From the NCBI GenBank assembly GCA_014859655.1, contig JACUTT010000012.1:1-51305 (forward strand): 51,305 nucleotides of DNA, given 5' to 3'. This document shows positions 1 through 7,978 of this stretch, piece by piece. Each line of letters starts with the position of its first letter. Positions within the stretch are counted from its first letter, which is position 1. Position numbers and translations under genes: made by a program. This DNA comes from Campylobacterales bacterium. GTDB taxonomy: Bacteria > Campylobacterota > Campylobacteria > Campylobacterales > Sulfurimonadaceae. The notes below the pieces were generated by a model. That model saw only the letters and a program-made list of their open reading frames with translations, did not search any database and was not told the origin of the DNA.

Positions 1-234
1 CTCTCTGCTTATGTTAAGCCGTCGGTGGTACCTGCGGTACAACACCTCTGGTTTCACCCCAAGGGCACTTCTTCGTTTCACTCAGGGCGCGTTCGGGTAA
101 AGGCCCAGCAGTGGGCCTTTACTATTAGAGGAGGAGACTTCGTCTCTCTGCTTATGTTAAGCCGTCGGTGGTACCTGCGGTACAACACCTCTGGTTTCGT
201 TCGGGTAAAGGCCCAGCAGTGGGCCTTTACTATT
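1..234. repeat. Tandem 55-bp + 36-bp repeat unit with hairpins
   Basis: A 55-bp block at 1-55 recurs exactly at 144-198, and a 36-bp block at 91-126 recurs exactly at 199-234. In the left copy the two blocks are separated by 35 bp (56-90); in the right copy they abut. Each 36-bp block holds a perfect 11-bp stem with a GCAG loop (97-122 and 205-230, arm GTAAAGGCCCA). The right hairpin is also enclosed by GTTCGG (199-204) and CCGAAC (235-240). The 55-bp block has its own inverted repeat around GTACC/GGTAC. The array starts directly behind the rnj stop and may run off the left edge. No protein is supported here. Confidence 0.85.
205..230 (-). terminator. Hairpin directly behind rnj, possible terminator
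   Basis: The perfect 11-bp stem with a 4-nt loop begins 11 nt after the rnj stop codon on the minus strand. It has no clear T-run, so it could end transcription or only protect the mRNA 3' end. The same hairpin is repeated at 97-122. Confidence 0.45.
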
Positions 235-240
235 CCGAAC

Positions 241-2313
241 TCACATTACAAAGACAGTTGGGACTATTAGTGGGTATTTCTTCATCTTGCGGTAGATGTG
301 CTTTCGCACGACTTGGCGCAAGTCGTTCTCCAGGGCTCTTTGGTTTTCGATCAGGCCCGGCTTCAGGTTCAGAAGGAAGTGTTCCAGGACATCTTCCATC
401 TCTTTGGAGAAGGCTTTGTCGTTCTTGTCTGCGACAAGACCGAAGGAGGTTACGCGCGGCTTGCTGATCAGAAGCGAGTCGGACTCGTTGACCTGGGCGA
501 CGATCATTACGATACCCTCGCCTGCAAGTTTTTGTCTGTCGATAACGATATCATCCGCGATCTGGTGATTGTTCTGGTTGTCGATATAGGTCTTTCCGCT
601 CTTGACCTTTTTCACCTTGCGCATATATTTAGGTGTGACTTCGATCGTCTCGCCGTCGCCCATGATAAGGATATTTCGTTCAGGAATACCACAGAGCATA
701 CCAGTTTCTCTGTGCTTCATCGTGTGGTTGAGCTCACCATGGATCGGCAGGAAGAACTTCGGCTGGGTAAGACGAAGCATCAGTTTCTGCTCTTCTTGCG
801 CGGCGTGGCCGGAAACGTGAATATCTCTATCCTGAGCAACACGGGCACCTGCACGCTGCAGGTGGTTAAGCATACCCGAGATCGAGGCTTCATTTCCCGG
901 GATAGCGCGTGAAGAGAGAACGATAAGATCGGTCGGTTTGATCTTGATGTGTCTGTGTTCACCCGTTGCCATTCTAAAGAGTGCCGAACTCGGCTCGCCT
1001 TGCGAACCGGTGGTGATGATCATCACCTTTTTGTCTTCGAGGCGGCTGACGTCATCAGCATCGATAAAGATGCTTTTGTCCAGACGGATATAGTCGTAGG
1101 CCATTGCCACTTCAAGGTTTCTCTCCATTGAGCGACCGATAACACAGATCTTTCTATCATACTTCAGCGCATACTGAATCGCCTGCTGAAGACGGTGGAT
1201 GTTCGAGCTGAAGGTCGAAAGAATAACGCGTCCCTCTGCCTTAGCCAAAATTCTGTCTAGTCCCGGTGCAACGGCAAGTTCTGATGGTGTCATTCCTGTG
1301 TTATATGAGTTTGTCGAGTCTGAAAGCAGACACAAAACACCTTTTTCGCCATAGTGGGCAAGTCGGTGAATGTCTGCCGGATAGCCATCCACAGGGGTAT
1401 GGTCGATCTTAAAGTCGCCTGTATGGATGATCGTTCCGGCTTCTGTCGTGATCGCCAATGAGGAAGCGTCGATGATAGAGTGCGTCATATGCATCCACTC
1501 AACTTCAAAATCTTTACCGATCTTGTAGGCTTTACGTTTCTCTACCGGACGGAAAAAACTCTTGTGTTGTTTGATGTGGTGTTCGTCAAACTTGTTTGCA
1601 ATCATCGCCAACGGAAAGGCTGTTCCATAAAGAGGGTACTGAAACTCTTTGTAAAAATAGGGTGTTGCACCGATGTGGTCTTCGTGCGCATGGGTAATAA
1701 CAACACCGACGATCTTGTCTTTGATCTCGCGGATATAACTAAAATCCGGAACCAAAATATCGACACCGTGCATATCTTCATCCGGGAAGCTCATACCGAT
1801 ATCGACAAGTATCGCTTCATTTTCTGTTTCGATGACTGTTATGTTTCCGCCGATCTCGTTAAGACCGCCCAGTGGCGTTATACGAATGATACCCTTGGTA
1901 TTGAGGTCAAGTTTGTGATGCGGATTAAGACGGTCTTTTTGGACCTCCTGGTTTCTTACCACACACTCTTTTAGCAGTTTGTCAGCCGGTGCTCCGCCTG
2001 GATTGAATCCGCGTCTGAACTTGTTGCGGTTCGCGGAACCTGAGGCAGAAGCAGAAGAGGCATTGCGGTTTCCGCCTTGACGGTTTTGACCGCTTCTGTC
2101 TTGCTGTGTCTCTTCGCTCTTGCTTTCCGTGCCTTTGTTCTCAGCGGTTTCGCCGCCCTGGGGACGACGGCCTCTGTTGCCCTGGGGACGACGGTTTCTG
2201 TTGCCCTGGGGGCGTGCATTACTGCTGGTTTGAGGACGACTCTCTGTCGTACTTGTCTTGTTTTCGGTTTGAGGACGACTTTCTGTCGCGCCTGTGTTGT
2301 TGTTCTCTTCCAT
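241..2313 (-). CDS. rnj: Ribonuclease J
   Basis: Metallo-beta-lactamase / beta-CASP ribonuclease of 690 aa, which matures and degrades RNA by 5'-to-3' exonuclease and endonuclease action. The zinc-binding motif HAHEDH is at about residues 208-213, and the catalytic core starts near residue 143. About 140 residues of low-complexity sequence precede it, rich in Arg, Gln, Gly, Asn and Ser, with repeated RPQGNR and ESRPQT units. A long N-terminal extension is known for Helicobacter RNase J. The start is supported by AAGGAG a few bases upstream of the ATG. The first 95 nt overlap the 3' end of rsmA in another frame, so the two genes are probably cotranscribed. Identification is secure. Confidence 0.97.
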   Translation of the reverse strand: MEENNNTGATESRPQTENKTSTTESRPQTSSNARPQGNRNRRPQGNRGRRPQGGETAENKGTESKSEETQQDRSGQNRQGGNRNASSASASGSANRNKFRRGFNPGGAPADKLLKECVVRNQEVQKDRLNPHHKLDLNTKGIIRITPLGGLNEIGGNITVIETENEAILVDIGMSFPDEDMHGVDILVPDFSYIREIKDKIVGVVITHAHEDHIGATPYFYKEFQYPLYGTAFPLAMIANKFDEHHIKQHKSFFRPVEKRKAYKIGKDFEVEWMHMTHSIIDASSLAITTEAGTIIHTGDFKIDHTPVDGYPADIHRLAHYGEKGVLCLLSDSTNSYNTGMTPSELAVAPGLDRILAKAEGRVILSTFSSNIHRLQQAIQYALKYDRKICVIGRSMERNLEVAMAYDYIRLDKSIFIDADDVSRLEDKKVMIITTGSQGEPSSALFRMATGEHRHIKIKPTDLIVLSSRAIPGNEASISGMLNHLQRAGARVAQDRDIHVSGHAAQEEQKLMLRLTQPKFFLPIHGELNHTMKHRETGMLCGIPERNILIMGDGETIEVTPKYMRKVKKVKSGKTYIDNQNNHQIADDIVIDRQKLAGEGIVMIVAQVNESDSLLISKPRVTSFGLVADKNDKAFSKEMEDVLEHFLLNLKPGLIENQRALENDLRQVVRKHIYRKMKKYPLIVPTVFVM

Positions 2314-3094
2314 CCAAACTCCTTGGTAGTATCTTATAGAGTTGGTGATAATTAGCCGTTGTTGTTTGATGCGGACGAATTGTGGCAGTCAGGCCCATAG
2401 ACTGCAGAGCATTAGTAACTTTTTCCTTGTCATAGACGGCGGAGAGATTTTTAAGCAGGGTCTTGCGCGGCTGGGCAAAAGCCACACGCAACATCTCTTC
2501 TAAACCGGTATCTGTACGGCTTTGGCGTTTCTTGATCCGCAATACTGCCGAATGGATCTTCGGCGGCGGGTTAAACGCTTCTGGGGGTACTTCGATAACA
2601 ATGGAGGCTTCTCCTACCGTCTGGGTGATGACGGCGAGCGAGCCAAAGTCTTTATCGCCAGGCTGCGCAGAAAACTTTTCTGCGACCTCGCGTTGAACCA
2701 TAACGAGCAAAGAGCTACAATAGGGATCGGCTAATGCTTTTAAAATAATATTTGTTGCAATATAATAGGGCAGATTCGCCACTAGATCATATTGTTCATT
2801 AAGCAGATTAGTCTTCCAGGCCTCAAGCACATCGCCGCAGCGGAGCTCGAGGGAGTTGGTATCTATTGCCTCTTTAAAGTTCTCGTTAAGGAGCTTGCAC
2901 AAATCGGTGTCCACTTCAAAAGCAACAACGCTTTTGACGTTCACTAAATGTTTAGTCAAATCACCTAAGCCAGGCCCGATTTCTGCGATTTTATTCGCAT
3001 TATGGGGCATCGCTTCGACAATCTTTCTTACAACACTTTCATCGATCAGAAAGTTCTGTCCGAACCTCTTCTTAGCTATTATCTCTTTTCTCAT
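2219..3094 (-). CDS. rsmA: 16S rRNA (adenine(1518)-N(6)/adenine(1519)-N(6))-dimethyltransferase
   Basis: RsmA/KsgA, the SAM-dependent enzyme that dimethylates two adjacent adenines near the 3' end of 16S rRNA late in 30S assembly. The SAM motif IGPGLGDLT is at about residues 39-47 and the catalytic NLPY at 107-110. The protein has 291 aa, slightly long for the family: the last 30 or so residues (Arg, Ser, Gln and Lys rich) are read from the stretch that also encodes the rnj N-terminus. No clear Shine-Dalgarno sequence precedes the ATG. The overlap of 95 nt with rnj implies coupled expression. Confidence 0.96.
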   Translation of the reverse strand: MRKEIIAKKRFGQNFLIDESVVRKIVEAMPHNANKIAEIGPGLGDLTKHLVNVKSVVAFEVDTDLCKLLNENFKEAIDTNSLELRCGDVLEAWKTNLLNEQYDLVANLPYYIATNIILKALADPYCSSLLVMVQREVAEKFSAQPGDKDFGSLAVITQTVGEASIVIEVPPEAFNPPPKIHSAVLRIKKRQSRTDTGLEEMLRVAFAQPRKTLLKNLSAVYDKEKVTNALQSMGLTATIRPHQTTTANYHQLYKILPRSLDGREQQHRRDRKSSSNRKQDKYDRESSSNQQ

Positions 3095-3215
3095 TAGGTG
3101 AAAGGATACCCAAAAAGTACTTAGTAAAGCTTTTAATGGCTAAAGTTTATCTTTTTTGGCTTAAATTTAACATAGGCTCTCTGTGCTTCTTGCTATAGCG
3201 GAGCCGGGCTGAAGC

Positions 3216-3665
3216 TCAGGGTGCGCTCTGATTAGCATCTTTGCGCCGATACGTTTTGCACTCCTCGTGCTTTGGTATAAAAAACCTATCTGTTCTAAAA
3301 TCATTATTTTCTTCATTATAGTAAATGATATAAAGGTATTTTGCGTAGTAAGAGCCGTCTTTTGTCTCTTCTGTGACAATTACCCTATCGAGTTCATAGA
3401 GCTCAAAGACCAGTTTTTTGCTCTCGTCTTCCAGAACCAGGGTGTCGGTATCTGGCATAGTGAGCTGGTCTCGTGTGAAAAAGTCTTTGGGATAGGAGGC
3501 ACAGTAGTACTTTAGCGCCTCGCTGTATGAGCTGATGATTGTGCGCAGGTTGAAACGCTCATAAAACTCGTAGGGGTAGATAAGAAAAGGGGGTTTTACG
3601 CCCGGTTGTTTGGGGGAACAGCCGCTGAGCAAGAGCGCCAGCAGCACTAGAACAATCTTATTCAT
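3216..3665 (-). CDS. Predicted lipoprotein, unknown function
   Basis: Protein of 149 aa with a type II signal peptide: charged N-terminus, hydrophobic Leu-rich core and lipobox LLSGC with the lipidated cysteine at residue 16. The mature part is rich in aromatic and charged residues and shows no family I recognise. It overlaps the end of the upstream gene by 4 nt, so the two form an operon on the minus strand. It probably sits at the inner face of the outer membrane or on the periplasmic side of the inner membrane; the function is open. Confidence 0.85.
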   Translation of the reverse strand: MNKIVLVLLALLLSGCSPKQPGVKPPFLIYPYEFYERFNLRTIISSYSEALKYYCASYPKDFFTRDQLTMPDTDTLVLEDESKKLVFELYELDRVIVTEETKDGSYYAKYLYIIYYNEENNDFRTDRFFIPKHEECKTYRRKDANQSAP

Positions 3666-4036
3666 TCTCCCTGCTCCTCAAGAATGAATAAGAAATATTT
3701 CTTCTCTTCAAAAGACTCCCCGAAACCGATCAGAGAACTGTCTATGCGCTTCGCTTCTTTGGAGTAGGAGAGAAGAACCTCATGCATCATCGTTTTATTG
3801 GGCAGGGTATCCACACTTTCGAGAAAGCTCTCTATCCCCAGAGCCTCCCCTTTTCCCAAAAATAAAAAGAGCCTCTTTGTCTCCTCGTCAATCTTCATAC
3901 TGCAAATCGGACTCTCCCAGGAGGGGATAAGCTCGCCGCTGTCGTGCTCTTTAAGCGCCATAGCAACGAGAGAGAAGCTTGTCTCATTCTCGATCGCTTC
4001 TCTGATATCTTCTATTAGATCTATTATCACTTTCAT
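3662..4036 (-). CDS. Conserved-looking hypothetical protein
   Basis: Soluble acidic protein of 124 aa with no signal peptide or membrane segment; I do not recognise the family. The open frame extends much further upstream, but only as the antisense of hisF. The ATG at 4036 fits the intergenic layout, and the gene is divergent from hisF. A TATAAT box ends 6 nt before this ATG, so the transcript may be leaderless or nearly so. The stop overlaps the start of the lipoprotein gene by 4 nt, which supports the pair being real and cotranscribed. Confidence 0.8.
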   Translation of the reverse strand: MKVIIDLIEDIREAIENETSFSLVAMALKEHDSGELIPSWESPICSMKIDEETKRLFLFLGKGEALGIESFLESVDTLPNKTMMHEVLLSYSKEAKRIDSSLIGFGESFEEKKYFLFILEEQGE

Positions 4037-4042
4037 AAAGGA

Positions 4043-4048
4043 ATTATA
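4043..4048 (-). promoter_or_regulatory. TATAAT -10 box just before the minus-strand ATG
   Basis: A perfect TATAAT on the minus strand lies 6 nt before the ATG at 4036. Campylobacterota sigma-70 promoters depend mostly on the -10 box. Used as such, transcription would begin at or next to the start codon. Confidence 0.45.
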
Positions 4049-4099
4049 CCCTTTCTTTTTTGCGCACGAATCCTCACCTGAGCATAAGCCAAGCTCCAC

Positions 4100-4105
4100 T
4101 ATAAT
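4100..4105 (+). promoter_or_regulatory. Likely -10 box for hisF
   Basis: TATAAT lies 36 nt upstream of the hisF ATG, in the short divergent region between hisF and the minus-strand hypothetical gene. No clear -35 is seen, as is common in this phylum. Confidence 0.5.
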
Positions 4106-4141
4106 GCGCCCATTATAAACCCTGCTAAAAGAAGAGTATAG

Positions 4142-4900
4142 ATGGACTATTTTGCAAAACGCATCATCCCCTGCCTTGACGTCAAAGACGGGCGTGTTGT
4201 AAAGGGTGTTAATTTTGTCGGGCTCAAAGACGCGGGAGATCCTGTTGAAGTCGCCAAGCGCTACAACGATGAGGGTGCTGACGAGCTGACATTTTTGGAC
4301 ATCACGGCTTCGAGCGACAACCGCGAGACGATTGTCGACATTGTTGCAAAAGTTGCGAAAGAGGTTTTTATTCCCCTGACGGTGGGCGGCGGTATCCGTA
4401 CGCTTGAGGATATCTACAAGCTTCTCAACGTCGGCTGTGACAAGGTCAGTCTCAATTCGGCCGCGATCAAGCGTCCCGAGTTTATCAACGAGGCGGCAAA
4501 ACGTTTTGGCGCGCAGTGCATCGTCGTTGCCATCGATGTTAAAAAAACAGGGGATCACTACAACGTCTATCTCAACGGCGGCCGTGTCGATACGGGCATA
4601 AATGCCCTTGATTGGGCCAAAGAGGCCGTCGAGCGAGGCGCAGGAGAGATCCTTCTGACCTCCATGGACGCGGACGGCACCAAGGCCGGTTTCGATATCT
4701 CCATCACCGAACAGATCAGCTCACTCGTGAACGTCCCCGTCATCGCCAGCGGCGGCGCAGGCACGATGGAGCATATCAAAGAAGCCTTTGAGCACGGGGC
4801 GGACGCCGCACTGGCCGCCTCTATCTTCCACTACAGAGAGATCGACATTATGGATTTGAAACACTATCTACACGACCACAACATCCCGGTAAGGCTCTAG
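4142..4900 (+). CDS. hisF: Imidazole glycerol phosphate synthase cyclase subunit
   Basis: HisF, 252 aa, forms a complex with the glutaminase HisH. It closes the imidazole ring from PRFAR and ammonia, giving imidazole glycerol phosphate for histidine and AICAR for purines. The (beta/alpha)8 barrel is complete, with the two catalytic aspartates at about D13 (CLDVKDG) and D132 (VAIDVKKTG) and the phosphate-binding glycine loops TVGGGIR and ASGGAG. No other his gene is in the window, so histidine genes are dispersed. The next gene starts 1 nt after the stop. Confidence 0.97.
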   Translation: MDYFAKRIIPCLDVKDGRVVKGVNFVGLKDAGDPVEVAKRYNDEGADELTFLDITASSDNRETIVDIVAKVAKEVFIPLTVGGGIRTLEDIYKLLNVGCDKVSLNSAAIKRPEFINEAAKRFGAQCIVVAIDVKKTGDHYNVYLNGGRVDTGINALDWAKEAVERGAGEILLTSMDADGTKAGFDISITEQISSLVNVPVIASGGAGTMEHIKEAFEHGADAALAASIFHYREIDIMDLKHYLHDHNIPVRL

Positions 4901-4901
4901 C

Positions 4902-5441
4902 ATGCTTATCTGCGCCGGGAATAACGAGACCTTTGACTTTGCGCTACCTATGGGCGTGGGGATGATAGAGATGGCGATGAACCTGACGCGTCTGTGCCTT
5001 TTTGACAAGCCTGAGTTTTTGCTCTTTATCGGTTCGGCCGGCTCCTACGGAAACCATCAGCTCTTTGACATCGTGGAGTCTAAAACAGCCTCTAACATCG
5101 AGTTAGCTTTTTTGGAAAAAAAGGCCTATACACCCCTTGACAATGTCGTATCAACTAACACCGAAAACAAAAAAGAGATTATCGTCAACAGCTCCAACTA
5201 TATCTCGACAGACTTTGAGCTCTCGCAAGGCTTTCTTAAACTCGGTGTCGGGATAGAGAACATGGAGTTTTTTGCCGTCTTGAAGATCGCTCAGGAGTTT
5301 AATATTCCAGCGGGCGGCGTCTTCTGCATCACCAACTTCACCAATGCAAATGCCCATGCGGACTTTTTGGCCAACCACGAGAAGGCTAAGACTCTGCTGC
5401 ATAAGCATGTGACAAAACGAATCAAAGAGCTTACCTCATGA
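4902..5441 (+). CDS. Nucleoside phosphorylase / nucleosidase-like protein
   Basis: Small protein of 179 aa related to the PNP/MTAN superfamily. Visible family-like elements are the glycine stretch [10 protein letters not shown] near residues 41-50 and IENMEFFAV near 112-120, which resembles the substrate-binding Met-Glu segment of MTA/SAH nucleosidases and purine nucleoside phosphorylases. It is shorter than typical members (about 230 aa), so the substrate is uncertain. It lies between hisF (1-nt gap) and rlmN (4-nt overlap) and is clearly part of that operon. A similar neighbour of rlmN and rsmA occurs in Campylobacter. Confidence 0.75.
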   Translation: MLICAGNNETFDFALPMGVGMIEMAMNLTRLCLFDKPEFLLFIGSAGSYGNHQLFDIVESKTASNIELAFLEKKAYTPLDNVVSTNTENKKEIIVNSSNYISTDFELSQGFLKLGVGIENMEFFAVLKIAQEFNIPAGGVFCITNFTNANAHADFLANHEKAKTLLHKHVTKRIKELTS

Positions 5442-6547
5442 AAAAAACAATTCTTGACCTGACCAAAGAAGAGCTCGCACAGAGTATCAAGCCAGCCTTT
5501 CGCGCCAAACAGATCTTCGGCTGGATCTACCACTCTTACGTCAAGAGCTTTGAGCAGATGCAGAACATTCCCAAGGCGATGCGTCAGGAGCTGGACGAAA
5601 AATATAGCCTGATGCCCCTGGAGATCGTCAAAAAAGAGTACAGCGAAGACGGCACGATAAAATATCTCTTTGCTTTGCCTGACGGGAAAACGATCGAAGC
5701 GGTCTTGCTACGCATGAAAGAGGAGGAGAAGGATGAGAACGGCGAACTCACCCAGCAGGCAAAATACACGGTCTGCGTCTCTACCCAGGTCGGCTGCAAG
5801 GTAGGCTGCACCTTCTGTCTGACGGCAAAAGGGGGCTTTACCCGCGATCTTACCCCCGGCGAGATCGTTGCGCAGGTCCTTGCCATCAAGATCGACAACG
5901 ACATTCCCGCAGCCAGACGTATGAATATCGTCTATATGGGGATGGGCGAGCCTTTGGACAACCTTGAGAACCTTGCGACGGCCATCCAGATCTTCAAGGA
6001 CGAGGACGGTCTCGCCATTGGTGCCAAACGCCAGACGGTCTCTACAAGTGGGCTGAGCAGCAAGATCGACAAGCTTGGCCAGATGGATCTGGGCGTGCAT
6101 ATCGCCATCTCATTGCACGCGGTTGACGATGAGCTGAGATCTGAGCTTATCCCGATGAACAAGGCCTACAATATCGCCTCTATCATCGAAGCGGTAAAGC
6201 GTTTTCCGATAGACACGCGTAAACGCGTCATGTTCGAATATCTGGTCATCAAAGATAAAAATGATGACCTTCTCTCGGCCAAAAAGCTTGTCAAGCTTCT
6301 CAGCGGTATCAAGGCGAAGGTCAACCTTATCTTCTTCAACCCCTATCCTGGTAGCCCCTATGAGCGTCCGAGCGTCTCCTCTATGGTGAAGTTTCAGGAG
6401 TACCTGATCAATCACGGACTTCTCTGCACCATCCGCCAGTCGAAGGGGATCGATATCTCCGCCGCCTGCGGACAGCTCAAAGAAAAAGACCAGGACGAGA
6501 TGCGTTTGATCGAAGCAGACAATGCCCCCTATAAGAAAGGACTTTAA
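5438..6547 (+). CDS. rlmN: Dual-specificity 23S rRNA / tRNA adenosine-C2 methyltransferase
   Basis: Radical-SAM methyltransferase of 369 aa that makes 2-methyladenosine at A2503 of 23S rRNA and A37 of some tRNAs. The 4Fe-4S cluster motif is C120-x3-C124-x2-C127 (CKVGCTFC), in a conserved context with C113 before it. The second catalytic cysteine is in AACGQL near residue 344. The start overlaps the preceding stop by 4 nt (ATGA), indicating translational coupling. Length and motifs are typical. Confidence 0.97.
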   Translation: MKKTILDLTKEELAQSIKPAFRAKQIFGWIYHSYVKSFEQMQNIPKAMRQELDEKYSLMPLEIVKKEYSEDGTIKYLFALPDGKTIEAVLLRMKEEEKDENGELTQQAKYTVCVSTQVGCKVGCTFCLTAKGGFTRDLTPGEIVAQVLAIKIDNDIPAARRMNIVYMGMGEPLDNLENLATAIQIFKDEDGLAIGAKRQTVSTSGLSSKIDKLGQMDLGVHIAISLHAVDDELRSELIPMNKAYNIASIIEAVKRFPIDTRKRVMFEYLVIKDKNDDLLSAKKLVKLLSGIKAKVNLIFFNPYPGSPYERPSVSSMVKFQEYLINHGLLCTIRQSKGIDISAACGQLKEKDQDEMRLIEADNAPYKKGL

Positions 6548-6652
6548 TTGCTTGGAACAGATCTTTTTCAGATAATTTTTTTGAGTATTGTTGTGATTGT
6601 CGGTGTTGGCGGTTTTATTATAGCGCTCCGCTCCAAGGATGAAGAGGAGTAG
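6548..6652 (+). CDS. Small single-pass membrane protein (34 aa)
   Basis: A short frame starts with TTG immediately after the rlmN stop and ends with TAG. The product has a short N-terminus (LGTDLFQ), about 20 hydrophobic residues (IIFLSIVVIVGVGGFIIAL) and a charged tail RSKDEEE. AAGGA lies 6 nt upstream of the TTG, inside the end of rlmN, so initiation is well supported. This is the layout expected of a small inner-membrane protein with its C-terminus in the cytoplasm. I do not recognise a family; the function is unknown. Confidence 0.65.
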   Translation: MLGTDLFQIIFLSIVVIVGVGGFIIALRSKDEEE

Positions 6653-6707
6653 TCGGACTGTTGTGCTCTCAGAAGTTTCTCAGAGCGTAGCCGAACTCCT
6701 TTACGTA

Positions 6708-6912
6708 TCAGTTTATACCAGAACGTGGTGTTGTCGCGTTCGAAGCTGTCAGCTGAGGATATGCGGTCTCAGCATTCGTAATTTTGTGTTCAAACCTATC
6801 AATAAGCTTGAACAACGCTTTGCTGCTGTTCGGTATAGGCACAAGACCTGCATCTTTAGCCTCTTTTTCCAATGAGGTTCCCTAAAGTAAACGCGCTGCC
6901 TATGTCTTCCAT
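6708..6912 (-). pseudogene. Frameshifted remnant of a small ORF
   Basis: On the minus strand an ATG at 6912 reads MEDIGSAFTLGNLI, then a stop soon follows. A shift of one base at the GGAAAAAGAG run continues as EKEAKDAGLVPIPNSSKAL and on to a TGA at 6708-6710. The joined product would be about 67 aa and has protein-like composition. The total length (205 nt) equals a whole number of codons plus one base, consistent with a single insertion. I do not recognise the family, and a chance match is possible. Confidence 0.35.
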
Positions 6913-6940
6913 ACCACTCACTTCATTATTTTAAAACGGC

Positions 6941-7591
6941 TTATTTTTTGCTGTTTAGACGCGACTGATACTCTTGCGGATGGTCGCAGACAGGACAGAC
7001 CTTCAGCGCTTTCTTGCCCCGGTGGATATGGCCGCAGACCTCGCAGATCCACTCCTCTTCCTCATCACTTTCAAACTCATGTCCACTCTCAAGGCGTTTG
7101 AGAAGCTCTCTGTACATATTTTCATGTTCCACTTCGACCTTGCCTATCGCCTTGAAGATGCGCGCAGCCTCATCGTTGCCCTCTTCTTTTGCAATGGCTG
7201 CAAACTCCGGATACATCGTCAGGTTTTCGTAACTCTCGCCTGCTATAGCATCTTTGAGATTGGCTATGGTATCGCCAAGCGCCTGATTGCACTTCATCAT
7301 ATTGTGAAGTTTCAGCTCAAGTTTGGCGTGCTGTTTTTCATTGTCGGCGGCACGCTGGAAGTGCGCTGCGATATCTCTATAGCCCTCTTTTTGCGCCACT
7401 TTTGCGTAGTATTCATACTTGTTCCGCGCCATGGATTCGCCGGCGAAAGCTTTTAGCAGGTTGACCATTGTTAGACTTGAGGTGCTACATTCCATCGCCT
7501 GGCCGCAGCAGTGAAGCTCTCCTCCGCCCACATGGCTCACTTCGACTTCGTTTCCGCATATCGCGCATTTATACGTTTCATACTGTCTCAT
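6941..7591 (-). CDS. rrc: Desulforubrerythrin (rubrerythrin with two extra iron sites)
   Basis: Protein of 216 aa with three parts. Residues 1-35 form a desulforedoxin-like domain (CAIC and CC pairs). The middle is a four-helix diiron rubrerythrin domain with ExxH-type ligands (ENLTMYPEFA, EVEHENMYREL). The C-terminus is a rubredoxin domain (CEVCGH and CPVCDH). The same three-domain form is known from Campylobacter jejuni (Rrc/DRbr), where it reduces hydrogen peroxide in the cytoplasm. It is a single gene. A MITE-like hairpin lies just upstream of its start at 7621-7683. Confidence 0.95.
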   Translation of the reverse strand: MRQYETYKCAICGNEVEVSHVGGGELHCCGQAMECSTSSLTMVNLLKAFAGESMARNKYEYYAKVAQKEGYRDIAAHFQRAADNEKQHAKLELKLHNMMKCNQALGDTIANLKDAIAGESYENLTMYPEFAAIAKEEGNDEAARIFKAIGKVEVEHENMYRELLKRLESGHEFESDEEEEWICEVCGHIHRGKKALKVCPVCDHPQEYQSRLNSKK

Positions 7592-7620
7592 TGCAAACCT
7601 TTTATAAAAAATAATTTCTC

Positions 7621-7683
7621 TTTAGGGCACCTCTAAAAACCCCAGTTGCCTTCAGCAGTTGGGGTTTTTAGAGGTGCCCTTTA
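7621..7683. repeat. MITE-like hairpin with GGGCACCTCTAAAA ends
   Basis: A near-perfect palindrome with 21-bp arms (7624-7644 and 7660-7680, outer sequence AGGGCACCTCTAAAAACCCC) around a 15-nt loop, flanked on both sides by TTTA, which could be a target-site duplication. The arm sequence recurs at 23211-23232 (22 bp identical) and at 32072-32089 (18 bp). Recurrence points to a mobile short repeat rather than an ordinary terminator, though it could also act as one. Confidence 0.6.
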
Positions 7684-7978
7684 GAATGATTATAACACTT
7701 TTCTTTGGCAAAAAACATGAGTGCGCTCAGTCTGACGATACTTTAACAGATACAGTATGAAAATGTGATAATTAGCGAAGCTATAAAAAAGATTTTACTG
7801 TAGAAGAAGAAAACAGCCAACACACCAGGGAGGCTGTTTAGCCTGCAATCATACCAAAAAATTCTTACATAAACACAAAGCTTATCTCTGAACAAAAAGG
7901 CTTCATATATCTCTAAGTTAAAATCCTTAATTTATATTTCACCTCTGAAAAAAGTGCAATATTTTTCAAATATGTGTA

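Noticed and set aside
25-467. Short plus-strand ORFs in the repeat array
   Set aside because: They translate the tandem repeat twice and run into the antisense of rnj.
4037-4558. Long minus-strand upstream extension of the 124-aa gene
   Set aside because: It is fully antisense to hisF, whose identity is certain; the frame is open by codon composition only.
6639-6875. 78-codon plus-strand ORF
   Set aside because: No family-like sequence and Cys/Arg-rich composition; it lies opposite the more protein-like frameshifted ORF.
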